A stretch of DNA of 64,000 bases, taken from contig NZ_WKJK01000023.1 in the NCBI RefSeq assembly GCF_009674535.1, positions 1 to 64,000 of the forward strand, written 5' to 3'. A model generated the notes under the pieces. It saw only the letters and a program-made list of their open reading frames with translations, was not told the origin of the DNA and made no database searches. A program made the position numbers and the translations under genes. This DNA is from Duganella guangzhouensis (GTDB lineage Bacteria > Pseudomonadota > Gammaproteobacteria > Burkholderiales > Burkholderiaceae_D). Positions 27,279-36,013 of this stretch are shown here, in pieces (the first letter of the stretch is position 1; each line of letters begins with the position of its first letter).

Positions 27279-28764
27279 CGGTTTCCGGCGCGACGCCGTG
27301 ACGGCGCTCGACCGCTTTGACCACCATCGCGCGCATATCGTTCAGCAGCGAGAATTCGGTCTGGCTCAGCTGGATCGGCGGGAAGGAATCGTCCCAGTCG
27401 CCATACAGGAAGCCGGCCGGCTGGCCGTTGGCCGACAGCGGCAGCACCACGAAGCTGCGCGCCTCCGACAAGGAACCCTTCCACCACAGCGGCAGCTTGG
27501 CGGCGAACTTGGCGTCGTGGGCGTTTTCGATGAAGATCACGCGGTCGCTGTTGAGCGCGGCGTGGAACACGTTCGGTTCGTAGGCATCATCAAAGGTCAT
27601 GCCGGCCAGCAGCTCGCGCGTGCCTTCGCCAAAGCTGATGCGGGCCGCGTAATGACCTTCGCGACGGTTGCGTACAAACGCCACGGCGCGCGACAGGTCC
27701 AGCCCTTTGTACACGGTTTCCAGCGCGATCTGCACCATCTGGCCCGGACTGGCGCTGTCCAGCACGTCGCGCATGTCGGCCAGGCCGCTGAGCAGGATTT
27801 TGTTGCCGGCGGCGCGTTGGCGCGTCTTGGCCAGTGCCTTGGCGCGCCGTTCGGCCGGGCGCGACAGCGGGGCGATGGTCAGGTCGTTGGCTGCGATCAC
27901 CTTGGCCTGGTCGATCGCGTGCAGCAGGTCGGGCGCGTTCACGCCCAGCATGCCGGCATAGCTTTCGGTCAGCTGTTTGACTTGTTCGACACCGGCCGGG
28001 TCGTCATGCCACAGCGATTCGGCGCAGCGCGCGGCCATGGTGGACAGGGCGGCGATCCAGTCGGACGGCGAGACTTCGGTGCCCGGCTCGGCCGGGGCTA
28101 GCGTGCGCATGCCGTTCAGCAGCGAGTTCGGCAAGCCCCAGTGCAGGGCGGCGGCATGGCCGATTTCTTCCAGGCTCAGGCCCAGCACTTCCGGCGCCGC
28201 TTGCTCCACCGTGCGCGCCGACTGGTCGGCCTGGCGCTGCAAGTCGTGCCAGCGCTCGGGCATGTAAAAAGTCAGCATCATGCGGCCCAGCGTGTGCAGC
28301 ATCGAGCACACCACGGCTTCCTCGCCATGACGGCTTTCGGCGGTGTAGGCGATCTGCTGCGCGACGATGCCGGCTAGCACCGCCTTTTCCATTTCAATGT
28401 GGGCGACGGTGGTGTCGTTGGAGGTGGACGCCAGTTCCTCGATCAGCTTGAGTCCCAGCGCCAGATGGCCGATGGCTTCGGTGCCCAGCACCAGCACCGC
28501 TTTCGATACCGTGTTGACGTGCTGGCCAAAGGCTGAGTACATGCCGCTGTTGGCCAGGCGCAGCACTTTTTGCGTCAGCACCGGATCGGACAGCACGGTG
28601 CGCGTCATATTGAATTCCTGCTCGTCCTCGCCGCGCATGGCGCCCAGAATGGCGGTGATGGCCTTGGCAAAGCCCGGCATGTCGCCGCGGCGGCGGGTGC
28701 AGTCGCCCAGCTCGCCCAGCGTTTTGGCGCCCAGCGCTGTTGTCGCCTTGTAGCTGCTGTTCAT
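27268..28764 (-). CDS. HDOD-domain signalling protein with C-terminal GAF-like region
   Basis: A 498-residue protein. The N-terminal HDOD domain (about residues 20-260) shows VLSDPVLTQKVLRLANSGMY, AVLVLGTEAIGHLALG and LEEIGHAAALHWGLP; it is a non-catalytic HD relative that acts as a signalling or binding module. Residues about 330-480 (VYKGLDLSRAVAFVRNRREG to FVVLPLSANGQPAGFLYGDW) look like a GAF sensor. The start overlaps the stop of the upstream GGDEF-EAL gene by four bases (ATGA), so the two are coexpressed and probably work in one c-di-GMP-related pathway. Confidence 0.87.
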   Translation of the reverse strand: MNSSYKATTALGAKTLGELGDCTRRRGDMPGFAKAITAILGAMRGEDEQEFNMTRTVLSDPVLTQKVLRLANSGMYSAFGQHVNTVSKAVLVLGTEAIGHLALGLKLIEELASTSNDTTVAHIEMEKAVLAGIVAQQIAYTAESRHGEEAVVCSMLHTLGRMMLTFYMPERWHDLQRQADQSARTVEQAAPEVLGLSLEEIGHAAALHWGLPNSLLNGMRTLAPAEPGTEVSPSDWIAALSTMAARCAESLWHDDPAGVEQVKQLTESYAGMLGVNAPDLLHAIDQAKVIAANDLTIAPLSRPAERRAKALAKTRQRAAGNKILLSGLADMRDVLDSASPGQMVQIALETVYKGLDLSRAVAFVRNRREGHYAARISFGEGTRELLAGMTFDDAYEPNVFHAALNSDRVIFIENAHDAKFAAKLPLWWKGSLSEARSFVVLPLSANGQPAGFLYGDWDDSFPPIQLSQTEFSLLNDMRAMVVKAVERRHGVAPETVTR

Positions 28765-30482
28765 GGATGCACCTGGCGCAATTCGGGCGCCGCCACCTTG
28801 GCGTGGATGCTTTCTTTCAGCGCCGCCAGCGCGACGTTGGCGGCCATGGGCTTGCCGGTCAGGTAGCCCTGGATGTACTGGCAGCCGCGTTGTTCCAGAT
28901 ACTGCAGTTGCTCTTCGGTTTCCACGCCTTCCGCCACCACCGACAGATCGAGGTGTTTTGCCAGGTCGAGCACGGCGTTGCAAATGGCGCCGTCCTTGGT
29001 CGAGCCGGGCAGGTCGCGGATGAAGGTGCGGTCGATTTTCAGCACCGAGATCGGGAAGCGCTTCAGATAGGCCAGCGACGAGTAGCCGGTGCCGAAATCG
29101 TCAATAGCGATACGGGCCTTGCGCTCGGCCATTTTGGACAGGATGGATTCGGCATGCACTGGATCGATCATCAGTGTGCCCTCTGTGATTTCTAATACCA
29201 ATTGCTCACCAAGCAGGCCGGAGAAAGCAATTGCATCGTCCAGCACATCCAAGAATTTATCGTTGCGGAATTGTCGTGGACTGATATTAACAGAGATATA
29301 TAGATTCCGCTTGGCAACTTCTTCAAATTGTTTCAGTTGCACACAAGCCGCTTTCAGCGCCCAGGCGCCGAGCAGGTTGATCAAGCCGTTGGTCTCCGCG
29401 ATCGGGATGAAGCGGGCCGGTGGCACCATGCCCAGCGTCGGGTGTTTCCAGCGCATCAGCGTCTCGAAGCCCTGGATTTCGCGCGTGCGGGCGTCGACAA
29501 TCGGCTGGTAGTACAGCAGGAACTCGCCTTCGCGCACCGCCTGGAACATCGCCGCTTCCAGCGAGATGTCGTGCTGCGGCGGGCCGGCGTGGGCCGGGCT
29601 GTAGACCAGGGCGCGGCCCTTGCCGGTTTCCTTGGCGCGCGACATGGCGGCATCGGCCATGGCCAGCAGCCGGATTTCATCCTCGGCGTGTTGCGGGTAG
29701 ACCGAGACGCCGACCGAGGCGCCGATATAAATGGTGTGGTTGTCGATTTCAAACGGCGCTTGCAGCACGGCGATCAGGCGGCCGGTGACCAGCTTGATCT
29801 GTGCTTCGCTGGCGGTACCGGGCAGCAGCGCGACAAACTCGTCGCCGCCGACCCGGGCCAGGGTGTCGGAATCGCGCAGCGTCTTGCGCAGGCGCTGGGC
29901 GGCCATGCGCAGCATGGCGTCGCCGATCGGGTGGCCGAGGCCATCGTTGACTTTCTTGAAGCCGTCCAGGCCGATGTTGGCCACCGAGAAGCCCTGGCCG
30001 GAGCGGCGCGCGTTGGCGATCACCATGCGGATGCGGTCGGACAGCAGCAAGCGGTTGGGCAGTTCGGTCAGCGCATCGTGAGTCGCCATGTGACGCAGGC
30101 GTTCCTCGGTGGCGTGCTGCACCGTCATGTCGCGGCCGACCACCAGCAGTTCGGTGTCGCCATCGGCGGTGCTGTAGGTGGAGATGCGCAGCTCGTGCCA
30201 GATTTCAATATCGGCAGTCTTGAGGCGCACCTCTTGCAGCTTTGGGGCACGGGCCTCCAGCACGGCGGCCAGCGCCGCGGCCAGCGGCGCCTGATCGGCA
30301 TCGGCCACCAGTTTGGCCAGCGCGCTGCCGACCAGCGGCGTGGCGCAGGCGATACGGGCCGTGGCGCGCTGGCTGGCATACAGCAGCTGGCCTAGCTTGT
30401 TAAGACGAAATACAACGTCGCCAGCCTCTTCCATGAGGTGATGCATTTCATGATGCGGCTGGAGCAGAACACTGGTCGGCAT
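28761..30482 (-). CDS. PAS-like - GGDEF - EAL c-di-GMP turnover protein
   Basis: A 573-residue cytoplasmic protein with no membrane helix. A PAS-like sensor (about 10-125; DVVFRLNKLGQLLYAS) precedes GGDEF (about 130-290) and EAL (about 310-560). The cyclase signature RVGGDEFVAL is intact near residue 213. In the EAL domain the eponymous motif reads ETL (FETLMRW, about 338), keeping the metal-binding Glu, and DDFGTGYSSLAYLKRF and EGVETEEQ are intact, so both activities are plausible. It starts from an AT-rich intergenic region and is followed, with overlap, by the HDOD gene. Confidence 0.9.
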   Translation of the reverse strand: MPTSVLLQPHHEMHHLMEEAGDVVFRLNKLGQLLYASQRATARIACATPLVGSALAKLVADADQAPLAAALAAVLEARAPKLQEVRLKTADIEIWHELRISTYSTADGDTELLVVGRDMTVQHATEERLRHMATHDALTELPNRLLLSDRIRMVIANARRSGQGFSVANIGLDGFKKVNDGLGHPIGDAMLRMAAQRLRKTLRDSDTLARVGGDEFVALLPGTASEAQIKLVTGRLIAVLQAPFEIDNHTIYIGASVGVSVYPQHAEDEIRLLAMADAAMSRAKETGKGRALVYSPAHAGPPQHDISLEAAMFQAVREGEFLLYYQPIVDARTREIQGFETLMRWKHPTLGMVPPARFIPIAETNGLINLLGAWALKAACVQLKQFEEVAKRNLYISVNISPRQFRNDKFLDVLDDAIAFSGLLGEQLVLEITEGTLMIDPVHAESILSKMAERKARIAIDDFGTGYSSLAYLKRFPISVLKIDRTFIRDLPGSTKDGAICNAVLDLAKHLDLSVVAEGVETEEQLQYLEQRGCQYIQGYLTGKPMAANVALAALKESIHAKVAAPELRQVHP

Positions 30483-30607
30483 CGCGAAGACTATTCTTTC
30501 AAATTATGCATGTAACAATTAGATGGCTCGAATCTTGCAAAACCAGAACGAAATGTATCACTGATGAACATGAAATTACATGGCAAAACACAACTTTATA
30601 GCGAGAT

Positions 30608-31468
30608 TTACAGAAATCTCTTGAGATCGGTCGAAAAACTGGCACGCAAGGCGGTTTGACAAAAATATCGACTCTCGATCAGTAATGCATTTTTGAAATC
30701 GACTTGTAAACCCTCGACCATGGCGCACAGGATGGCCTCGGCGGCCGGCGCCGCATTGCCATGGCGCTCGCGCAGCAGTGCTGGTGCGGTTTGCAGCAGC
30801 GTGCGCAGCGCCGCCGCCTGCGATCCGTCGCCGGGCGGCCGGTAATCGGCGCTTTCCCAGGGCTGGTTCCAAACCGGTTTGTTCAGGACGGCGCTGATCA
30901 GGCGCGCCATTCTTGTCTCATCGCTGGCGACCGCGTGCAGCAGACCCATCTGTTGCGCCTGCCCCACGGTCAGTACCGCGCCCTCCAGCAGCAGCGGCAG
31001 CGCCGCCGGCAAACCGAGCAAGCGCACGCTGCGGGCGATGGCGCCGCATACCGGCGTCAGGCCCAGCCGTACCTGCGGCATGCTGAGGCGGGTGCCGCGC
31101 AGTGCCAGGCGGTGATGGCAGGCCAGCGCCAGGCCCAGCGCATGACCGCTGACGTCGCCGCTGAGCGCGGCGATCACGGGCAGGCCCAGCGTCTCCAGCC
31201 GGCGCAGCAGTGCGTTGTAGGCGCCCAGCATGTGCATGCAGTCGGCGGCCTGGGCTGGTGTTAGCGCCATCAAGTGTTCCAGCTCGTGGTTAAGGGCGTT
31301 GTTGTCGGTGTTGAAGCCGATGACAACGGCGGCCAGGCGCGCGCGGCGCGCCTCCAGCTGTTCGAGCAGGGCCGCCAGTTCGCGCTGGAACAAGCGGCTG
31401 AGTGGATTGATGGCGCGCGCCGTCAGCAGCACGGTCAGGGTGTCGCCGTTCTGATGGGTGCTGATCAT
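30608..31468 (-). CDS. Enoyl-CoA hydratase homologue (FadJ N-terminal-like), catalytic residues lost
   Basis: A 286-residue crotonase-fold protein that aligns with the N-terminal part of FadJ-type multifunctional enzymes and ends (ESRYFCQTALRASF) where the 3-hydroxyacyl-CoA dehydrogenase part normally follows. The usual LGGGLELALACH reads SGHALGLALACH, replacing the first catalytic Glu by Gly, and LPEVxLGLLPGxGGTQRL reads MPQVRLGLTPVCGAIARS, replacing the second Glu by Gln and destroying the PGxGGTQ loop. Hydratase activity is therefore not expected. The frame is nevertheless open and lies 2 bp after the thiolase gene. It may be a repurposed CoA-binding protein or a decaying gene. Confidence 0.78.
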   Translation of the reverse strand: MISTHQNGDTLTVLLTARAINPLSRLFQRELAALLEQLEARRARLAAVVIGFNTDNNALNHELEHLMALTPAQAADCMHMLGAYNALLRRLETLGLPVIAALSGDVSGHALGLALACHHRLALRGTRLSMPQVRLGLTPVCGAIARSVRLLGLPAALPLLLEGAVLTVGQAQQMGLLHAVASDETRMARLISAVLNKPVWNQPWESADYRPPGDGSQAAALRTLLQTAPALLRERHGNAAPAAEAILCAMVEGLQVDFKNALLIESRYFCQTALRASFSTDLKRFL

Positions 31469-31470
31469 GC

Positions 31471-32673
31471 CTACACCCGCTCGATGATGGTGGCGATGCC
31501 CATGCCGCCTATCGTGCCAATCGCAACCAGGCCGAGCCGCAGTCGGCGCGCTTCCAGTTCGTCGATCAGGGTGCCGACCAATATGCAGCCGGTGGCGCCC
31601 GCCGGATGTCCCAGCGCGATGGCGCCGCCGTTGACGTTGATGGTTTCTTCGGCCAGTGCCATTTCCCGCATGAAGCGCAGCACCGCCGCAGCACAGCCTT
31701 CGTGCACTTCAAACAGATCGATGTCGTTGATCGACAGGCCGGCTTTCTGCAGCGCCTTGCGCGTGGCGGTGGCGGCGCCGCCCAGCATGGTTACCGGCTC
31801 GCTGCCGCAGACCGCGCCAGAGACGATGCGCGCGCGTGGATCAAGGCCGAGGCGGGCGCCGGCGGCCTTGCTGCCCACCAGCACCAACGCCGCGCCGTCG
31901 GCATCGCCCGCGATATTGCCCGCCGTGTGCAGATGGCGGATGCGTTCCAGTTGCGGATATTTGCGCAAGGCGATGCTGTCGTAGCCGTTGCGGCCCAGCG
32001 CTTCAAACGCCGGCAGCAGATTTTCCAACGCGTCCATGCTGGTGGCGGGCTTGAGGCATTCATCCTGATCGAGGACGGACACGCCGTTTTGGTCGCATAC
32101 CGCCACCAGCGAACGGAAGCGGCCGGCGGCGCGCGCGGCGGCGGCTTTTTGCTGCGAACGCAGCGCATAGGCGTCCAGCTGTTCGCGGCGCAGGCCGTCC
32201 AGCGTGGCGATCAGATCGGCGCTGATGCCTGGCGGCAGGTAATCGGTGCGCAAGCTGGTGTCCGGGTCCAGGCTCCAGGCGCCGCCGTCCGCGCCGATGG
32301 GCACGCGTGAGGGCGATTCGACGCCGCCGGCCAGCACCAGATCGTCCCAGCCGGAACGCACTTTCTGCGCCGCCAGGTTGACGGCTTCCAAGCCCGAAGC
32401 GCAAAAGCGGTTGAGCTGAACACCGGCCACTTTCCAGTCCCAGCCGGTGGCCAGCGCGGCGATGCGGGCCAGGTCGGCGCCCTGATCGCCCACCGGCGTG
32501 GCGCAGCCGAGCACCACATCGTCGATCAGGCCGGTGTCGAGCTGATGGCGCTGCTGCAGCTCGCGCATCAATCCGGTCAGCAGCGAGATGGGCTTGACGC
32601 TGTACAGGCTGCCATCTTCGCTGCCCTGGCCGCGCGGGGTACGGATGGCCTCGTAAAGATAAGCCTCGGTCAT
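31471..32673 (-). CDS. Thiolase-family protein lacking the second catalytic cysteine
   Basis: A 400-residue thiolase fold. The nucleophile motif NRFCASGLEAVN (Cys near residue 89) and the histidine motif GGAIALGHPAGATG are intact. The C-terminal motif, normally LCxGGGMGIA with the proton-shuttling Cys, reads AIGTIGGMGIATIIERV and contains no Cys, and the NEAFA/HEAFA motif reads HEGCA. Condensation or thiolysis should be impaired. ATG 32673 is used because the first residues (MTEAYLYEAIRTPRG) match the family; the frame extends 100 codons further upstream without similarity. It is divergent from the AidB-like gene and followed by the degenerate hydratase gene. Confidence 0.82.
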   Translation of the reverse strand: MTEAYLYEAIRTPRGQGSEDGSLYSVKPISLLTGLMRELQQRHQLDTGLIDDVVLGCATPVGDQGADLARIAALATGWDWKVAGVQLNRFCASGLEAVNLAAQKVRSGWDDLVLAGGVESPSRVPIGADGGAWSLDPDTSLRTDYLPPGISADLIATLDGLRREQLDAYALRSQQKAAAARAAGRFRSLVAVCDQNGVSVLDQDECLKPATSMDALENLLPAFEALGRNGYDSIALRKYPQLERIRHLHTAGNIAGDADGAALVLVGSKAAGARLGLDPRARIVSGAVCGSEPVTMLGGAATATRKALQKAGLSINDIDLFEVHEGCAAAVLRFMREMALAEETINVNGGAIALGHPAGATGCILVGTLIDELEARRLRLGLVAIGTIGGMGIATIIERV

Positions 32674-32758
32674 GGCATCTCCTTGTGTGTCTGCGTTGTT
32701 TGGGCTAGTCTCGGCATTGTTCAAGAAAACACACAACAGCAGTTTGAACGGAGACAAA

Positions 32759-34438
32759 ATGCAGCCTTTCGATACCCACGAAGTGCGCAATACTGTTGCG
32801 CCGTTTGAGAACATCAACCTGTACACCGCCGATCCGGCGCTGCAAGAGGCGTTGTTGCGCGAGGGCGGCGGCGAGGCGGCCGCTTCGCTGGAGTCGCTGG
32901 GCGCCGAGCTCGGCAAGGCCGAAACGCTGGACCTGGCGCGGCTGGCCAATTTGTACTCGCCCACGCTGCACAATTACGACCGCGAAGGTCATCGCATTGA
33001 TGAAGTCGAATTCCATCCGGCCTGGCACCGCTTGATGGCGCTGCTGATCGGCCATGGCACGCATGCGTCGCCGTGGCAGGGCGGTGCCGGTGCGCAGGTG
33101 GCGCGCGCGGCCCGCTATCTGTTGTTCGGCCAGGTCGAGAATGGTTCGCAGTGCCCGGTGACCATGACCTACGCGTCGGTGCCGGCGCTGAAGCAGGCGC
33201 CGCGCATCGCGCTGAAATGGCTGCCCAAGATCCTGTCCAATCAATACGATCCGCGCTCGCTGCCGGTCGAACAAAAACATGGCGCCATCATCGGCATGGG
33301 CATGACCGAGAAGCAGGGCGGTTCCGACGTGCGCGCCAACACCACGCGCGCCGAGCCGCTGTTGTCGGCCGAAGGGCGCGCGCTGTTTGGCGACGAGGGC
33401 GAGGAAGTGTTCCGCATCGTCGGCCATAAGTGGTTTTTCTCCGCGCCGCAAAGCGATGCGCACTTGATCCTGGCGCAGACCGATGGCGAAGGCAGCGCCG
33501 GTCTGTCCTGTTTCTTCCTGCCGCGCTATTTGCCGAACGGTGAACGCAATGCGATCCGCGTGCAGCGTTTGAAGGACAAGCTAGGCAATCGTTCCAACGC
33601 CTCCTCCGAGGTGGAGTTCACCGGCGCGTATGGCTGGCTGATTGGCAAGCAGGGCAGGGGCATACCAACCATTCTGGAAATGGGCAGCCATACGCGGCTC
33701 GATTGCGTGCTGGGCAGCGCCGGCACCATGCGCGCCGCGCTGACGCATGCGCTGCATCACGCGCGCCGCCGCGTGGCGTTCGGCCGGCCGCTGGTCGAGC
33801 AGCCGCTGATGCAGAATGTGTTGGCCGACCTGGCGCTGGAATCGGAAGCCGCCACCGCGTTCGCGATGCGGCTGGCGCGCTGCTTCGACCAGTCGTCCGA
33901 TCCGGCCCAGGCGATGCTGGCGCGGCTGCTGACGCCGGCCGGCAAGTACTGGATCTGCAAGCGCGGGCCGGGCTTTGGCGCCGAGGCGATGGAGGTGATC
34001 GGCGGCAGCGGCTATGTCGAGGACAGTCCGCTGGCGCGGCTGTACCGCGAACTGCCGGTCAACTCGATCTGGGAAGGCTCGGGCAATGTGATGTGCCTGG
34101 ATCTGCTGCGCGCGCTGTCGAAGTCGCCGGAAGCGCGCGAGGCGCTGGCGGCCGAACTGGCCGAGGCCGGCAACAGCGACACCTTCTTCGTCGCCTACCG
34201 CAGCACCTTGCTGGCCGACCTAGCGCAACAGCAGACGCCGGATGAATTCGGCGCCCGCGTGCGCGCCGAGCGGGTGGTGCTGGCGGTGCAAGCGGCGCTG
34301 TTGTTGCGGCATGCGCCAGAGTATGTGTCATCGGCCTTCGTGGCCTCGCGCCTGAAGCGTGAGCCGGGCGGGGCGTATGGGCGACTGCCGTCCGGCGTCG
34401 ATTGTGAGGCCATCCTGGCGCGGGCGTTGGTGGAATAG
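32759..34438 (+). CDS. AidB-like acyl-CoA dehydrogenase
   Basis: A 559-residue flavoprotein that aligns along its whole length with E. coli AidB: ENINLYTADPALQEAL, EFHPAWHRLMALL, GQVENGSQCPVTMTYAS, IGMGMTEKQGGSDVRANTTR, GHKWFFSAPQSDAHL, RLKDKLGNRSNASSEVEF and REMP-like RELPVNSIWEGSGN. AidB is an FAD, DNA-binding acyl-CoA dehydrogenase relative of the adaptive response to alkylation; many environmental homologues are simply annotated isovaleryl-CoA dehydrogenase. Neither an Ada/AlkB gene nor a branched-chain catabolic operon is adjacent. ATG 32759 follows a GGAG ribosome-binding site; the frame upstream has no family similarity. Confidence 0.88.
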   Translation: MQPFDTHEVRNTVAPFENINLYTADPALQEALLREGGGEAAASLESLGAELGKAETLDLARLANLYSPTLHNYDREGHRIDEVEFHPAWHRLMALLIGHGTHASPWQGGAGAQVARAARYLLFGQVENGSQCPVTMTYASVPALKQAPRIALKWLPKILSNQYDPRSLPVEQKHGAIIGMGMTEKQGGSDVRANTTRAEPLLSAEGRALFGDEGEEVFRIVGHKWFFSAPQSDAHLILAQTDGEGSAGLSCFFLPRYLPNGERNAIRVQRLKDKLGNRSNASSEVEFTGAYGWLIGKQGRGIPTILEMGSHTRLDCVLGSAGTMRAALTHALHHARRRVAFGRPLVEQPLMQNVLADLALESEAATAFAMRLARCFDQSSDPAQAMLARLLTPAGKYWICKRGPGFGAEAMEVIGGSGYVEDSPLARLYRELPVNSIWEGSGNVMCLDLLRALSKSPEAREALAAELAEAGNSDTFFVAYRSTLLADLAQQQTPDEFGARVRAERVVLAVQAALLLRHAPEYVSSAFVASRLKREPGGAYGRLPSGVDCEAILARALVE

Positions 34439-34454
34439 ACCGCGTCTTGCCTTG

Positions 34455-34460
34455 TATAAT
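34455..34460 (+). promoter_or_regulatory. Candidate -10 element for upp
   Basis: A perfect TATAAT lies 33 bp upstream of the upp ATG, just after the acyl-CoA dehydrogenase stop. No convincing -35 element is present at 16-18 bp. Confidence 0.45.
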
Positions 34461-34492
34461 GTGATGTATAACCGTCCACAAGAGCCAAACTA

Positions 34493-35143
34493 ATGAAACA
34501 AGACCCGCGTTTTCCTAACCTGTTCATCACTGACCACCCGCTGATCCAGCACAAACTGAGCCACATGCGCGCCAAGGACACGTCGACCCGTACCTTCCGC
34601 GACCTGCTCAAGGAAATCACGCTGCTGATGGGCTACGAAATCACCCGCGACCTGCCGCTGACGACCCGTACCATCGAAACCCCGCTGATGACCATCGACG
34701 CGCCGGTAATCGCCGGCCGCAAGCTGGCCATCGTGCCGATTCTGCGCGCCGGCATCGGCATGAGCGATGGCCTGCTGGACCTGGTGCCGTCGGCGCGCGT
34801 CGGCCATATCGGCGTGTTCCGCGACCCGGAAACCCACCAGCCGGTGGAATATCTGGTGCGGTTGCCGGATGTGACCGAGCGGACCTTCATCCTGTGCGAC
34901 CCGATGGTGGCGACAGGTAATTCGGCGGTGCACGCGATCGACGTGCTGAAAAAGCGCGGCGTGACCGACGACCAGATCATCTTCCTGGCGCTGGTGGCGG
35001 CGCCGGAAGGCATCGAAGTATTCCAAAAGGCCCATCCTGGCGTGAAGATCTACTGCGCCTCGCTGGATTCGCACCTGAACGACCACGCCTACATCGTGCC
35101 CGGTCTGGGCGACGCCGGCGACCGCATCTTCGGCACCAAATAA
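34493..35143 (+). CDS. upp: Uracil phosphoribosyltransferase
   Basis: A 216-residue enzyme of normal length. It has the PRPP-binding loop ILCDPMVATGNSA and the uracil-site segment near the C-terminus (AYIVPGLGDAGDRIFGTK), with PILRAGIGMSDGLL in the middle. It converts uracil and PRPP to UMP in pyrimidine salvage. The Hpt-domain gene follows 4 bp after the stop and is probably cotranscribed. Confidence 0.97.
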   Translation: MKQDPRFPNLFITDHPLIQHKLSHMRAKDTSTRTFRDLLKEITLLMGYEITRDLPLTTRTIETPLMTIDAPVIAGRKLAIVPILRAGIGMSDGLLDLVPSARVGHIGVFRDPETHQPVEYLVRLPDVTERTFILCDPMVATGNSAVHAIDVLKKRGVTDDQIIFLALVAAPEGIEVFQKAHPGVKIYCASLDSHLNDHAYIVPGLGDAGDRIFGTK

Positions 35144-35147
35144 ATCT

Positions 35148-35501
35148 ATGTCCACGCCTGTCGATCCCGATTTCCGCGCCCGCCTGGCCGCGTTGAACGA
35201 AAAATTCGCCGCCACCGTGCCTGGCACGCTGGACAAGATCCGCACCGCGCTGGTGGCCTGTCAGGCTGGCGGCGCGCAGCCGCCACAAGATGCGCTACAC
35301 GAACTGCATGAGGTATTGCATGGCGTGGCCGGCTCGGCCGGCACTTTCGGCTTTGCGGTGTTCGGTCAGGAATCGCGCCGTGTCGAGCAGATGGTGCGCG
35401 CGGTGCTGGCCACGCAGACGGGCTGGGAAGCGGTGGTGCCGGAGGTGGAAAAATTGCTGGTCTGGGCCGCGCGCGACCCCAAAGCAAATCAATACGACTA
35501 A
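35148..35501 (+). CDS. Stand-alone Hpt (histidine phosphotransfer) protein
   Basis: A 117-residue, all-helical protein. LHEVLHGVAGSAGTFGF (about residues 53-70) carries the phospho-accepting His of the Hpt family (consensus HxLKGSAxxxG). Stand-alone Hpt proteins relay phosphate between hybrid kinases and response regulators. No partner kinase or regulator is adjacent; the position right after upp suggests cotranscription rather than shared function. Confidence 0.75.
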   Translation: MSTPVDPDFRARLAALNEKFAATVPGTLDKIRTALVACQAGGAQPPQDALHELHEVLHGVAGSAGTFGFAVFGQESRRVEQMVRAVLATQTGWEAVVPEVEKLLVWAARDPKANQYD

Positions 35502-35509
35502 GCGTGCGC

Positions 35510-35523
35510 TTGATCTAGGTCAA
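35510..35523 (+). promoter_or_regulatory. FNR/ANR-type binding site candidate
   Basis: TTGATCTAGGTCAA matches the FNR-family consensus TTGAT-N4-ATCAA at nine of ten positions. A TATAGT -10-like element at 35545-35550 would put the site centre near -41, the class II activator position. The next gene on this strand is the cold-shock gene at 35747. This is a sequence match only. Confidence 0.5.
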
Positions 35524-35642
35524 ACCCTATACGATTTAGTTGTCTATAGTGACAGATACGGGCCCACGCGAGCGTTTTCTACCAAAAAATGTGGTGTTCT
35601 GCATTTATTTTCGCGAAAACGTGCTTTTCTCTCGTAAATGGG

Positions 35643-35648
35643 TATAAT
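35643..35648 (+). promoter_or_regulatory. Candidate -10 element of the cold-shock gene
   Basis: A perfect TATAAT about 100 bp upstream of the cold-shock ATG would give a transcript with an untranslated leader of roughly 90 nucleotides, as is usual for CspA-type genes. The -35 region is weak. The 35502-35746 interval contains no gene, only this element and the FNR-like site. Confidence 0.5.
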
Positions 35649-35746
35649 GCGGCATCGTTTAGATTCAAGAGTAGTACAGTTTGTCTTTCTTGCCTCAAAA
35701 ACGATATCACGGGCGCAAGCCCAAATTAACTGAAATAGGAATTGTA

Positions 35747-35950
35747 ATGGCAACTGGTATCGTAAAATGGTTCAATGACTCGAAGGGTTTCGGCTTTATC
35801 ACCCCTGACGAAGGCGGCGAAGATCTGTTCGCTCACTTCTCGGCGATTCAGTCGGCAGGCTTCAAGTCGCTGCAAGAGAACCAACGCGTTTCTTTCGAAG
35901 TAACTGCCGGCCCTAAAGGCAAGCAAGCTTCGAACATTCAGCCTCTGTAA
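35747..35950 (+). CDS. Cold-shock domain protein (CspA family)
   Basis: A 67-residue single cold-shock domain with RNP1 KGFGFITPD and RNP2 DLFAHFSAI. CSD proteins bind single-stranded RNA/DNA and melt secondary structure; many are constitutive. The start is the ATG with AGGA eight bases upstream; the frame continues 22 codons further but those residues are outside the conserved domain. A strong terminator follows. Confidence 0.95.
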   Translation: MATGIVKWFNDSKGFGFITPDEGGEDLFAHFSAIQSAGFKSLQENQRVSFEVTAGPKGKQASNIQPL

Positions 35951-35973
35951 TACGCTGGATCTAACGATCAAGA

Positions 35974-36002
35974 AATCCTCGGTACCCGAGGATTTTTTTT
36001 TT
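35974..36002 (+). terminator. Rho-independent terminator of the cold-shock gene
   Basis: Nine-base perfect stem AATCCTCGG/CCGAGGATT, three-base loop and ten consecutive T residues, 23 bp after the stop. Confidence 0.93.
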
Positions 36003-36013
36003 GCCTGAACGGT

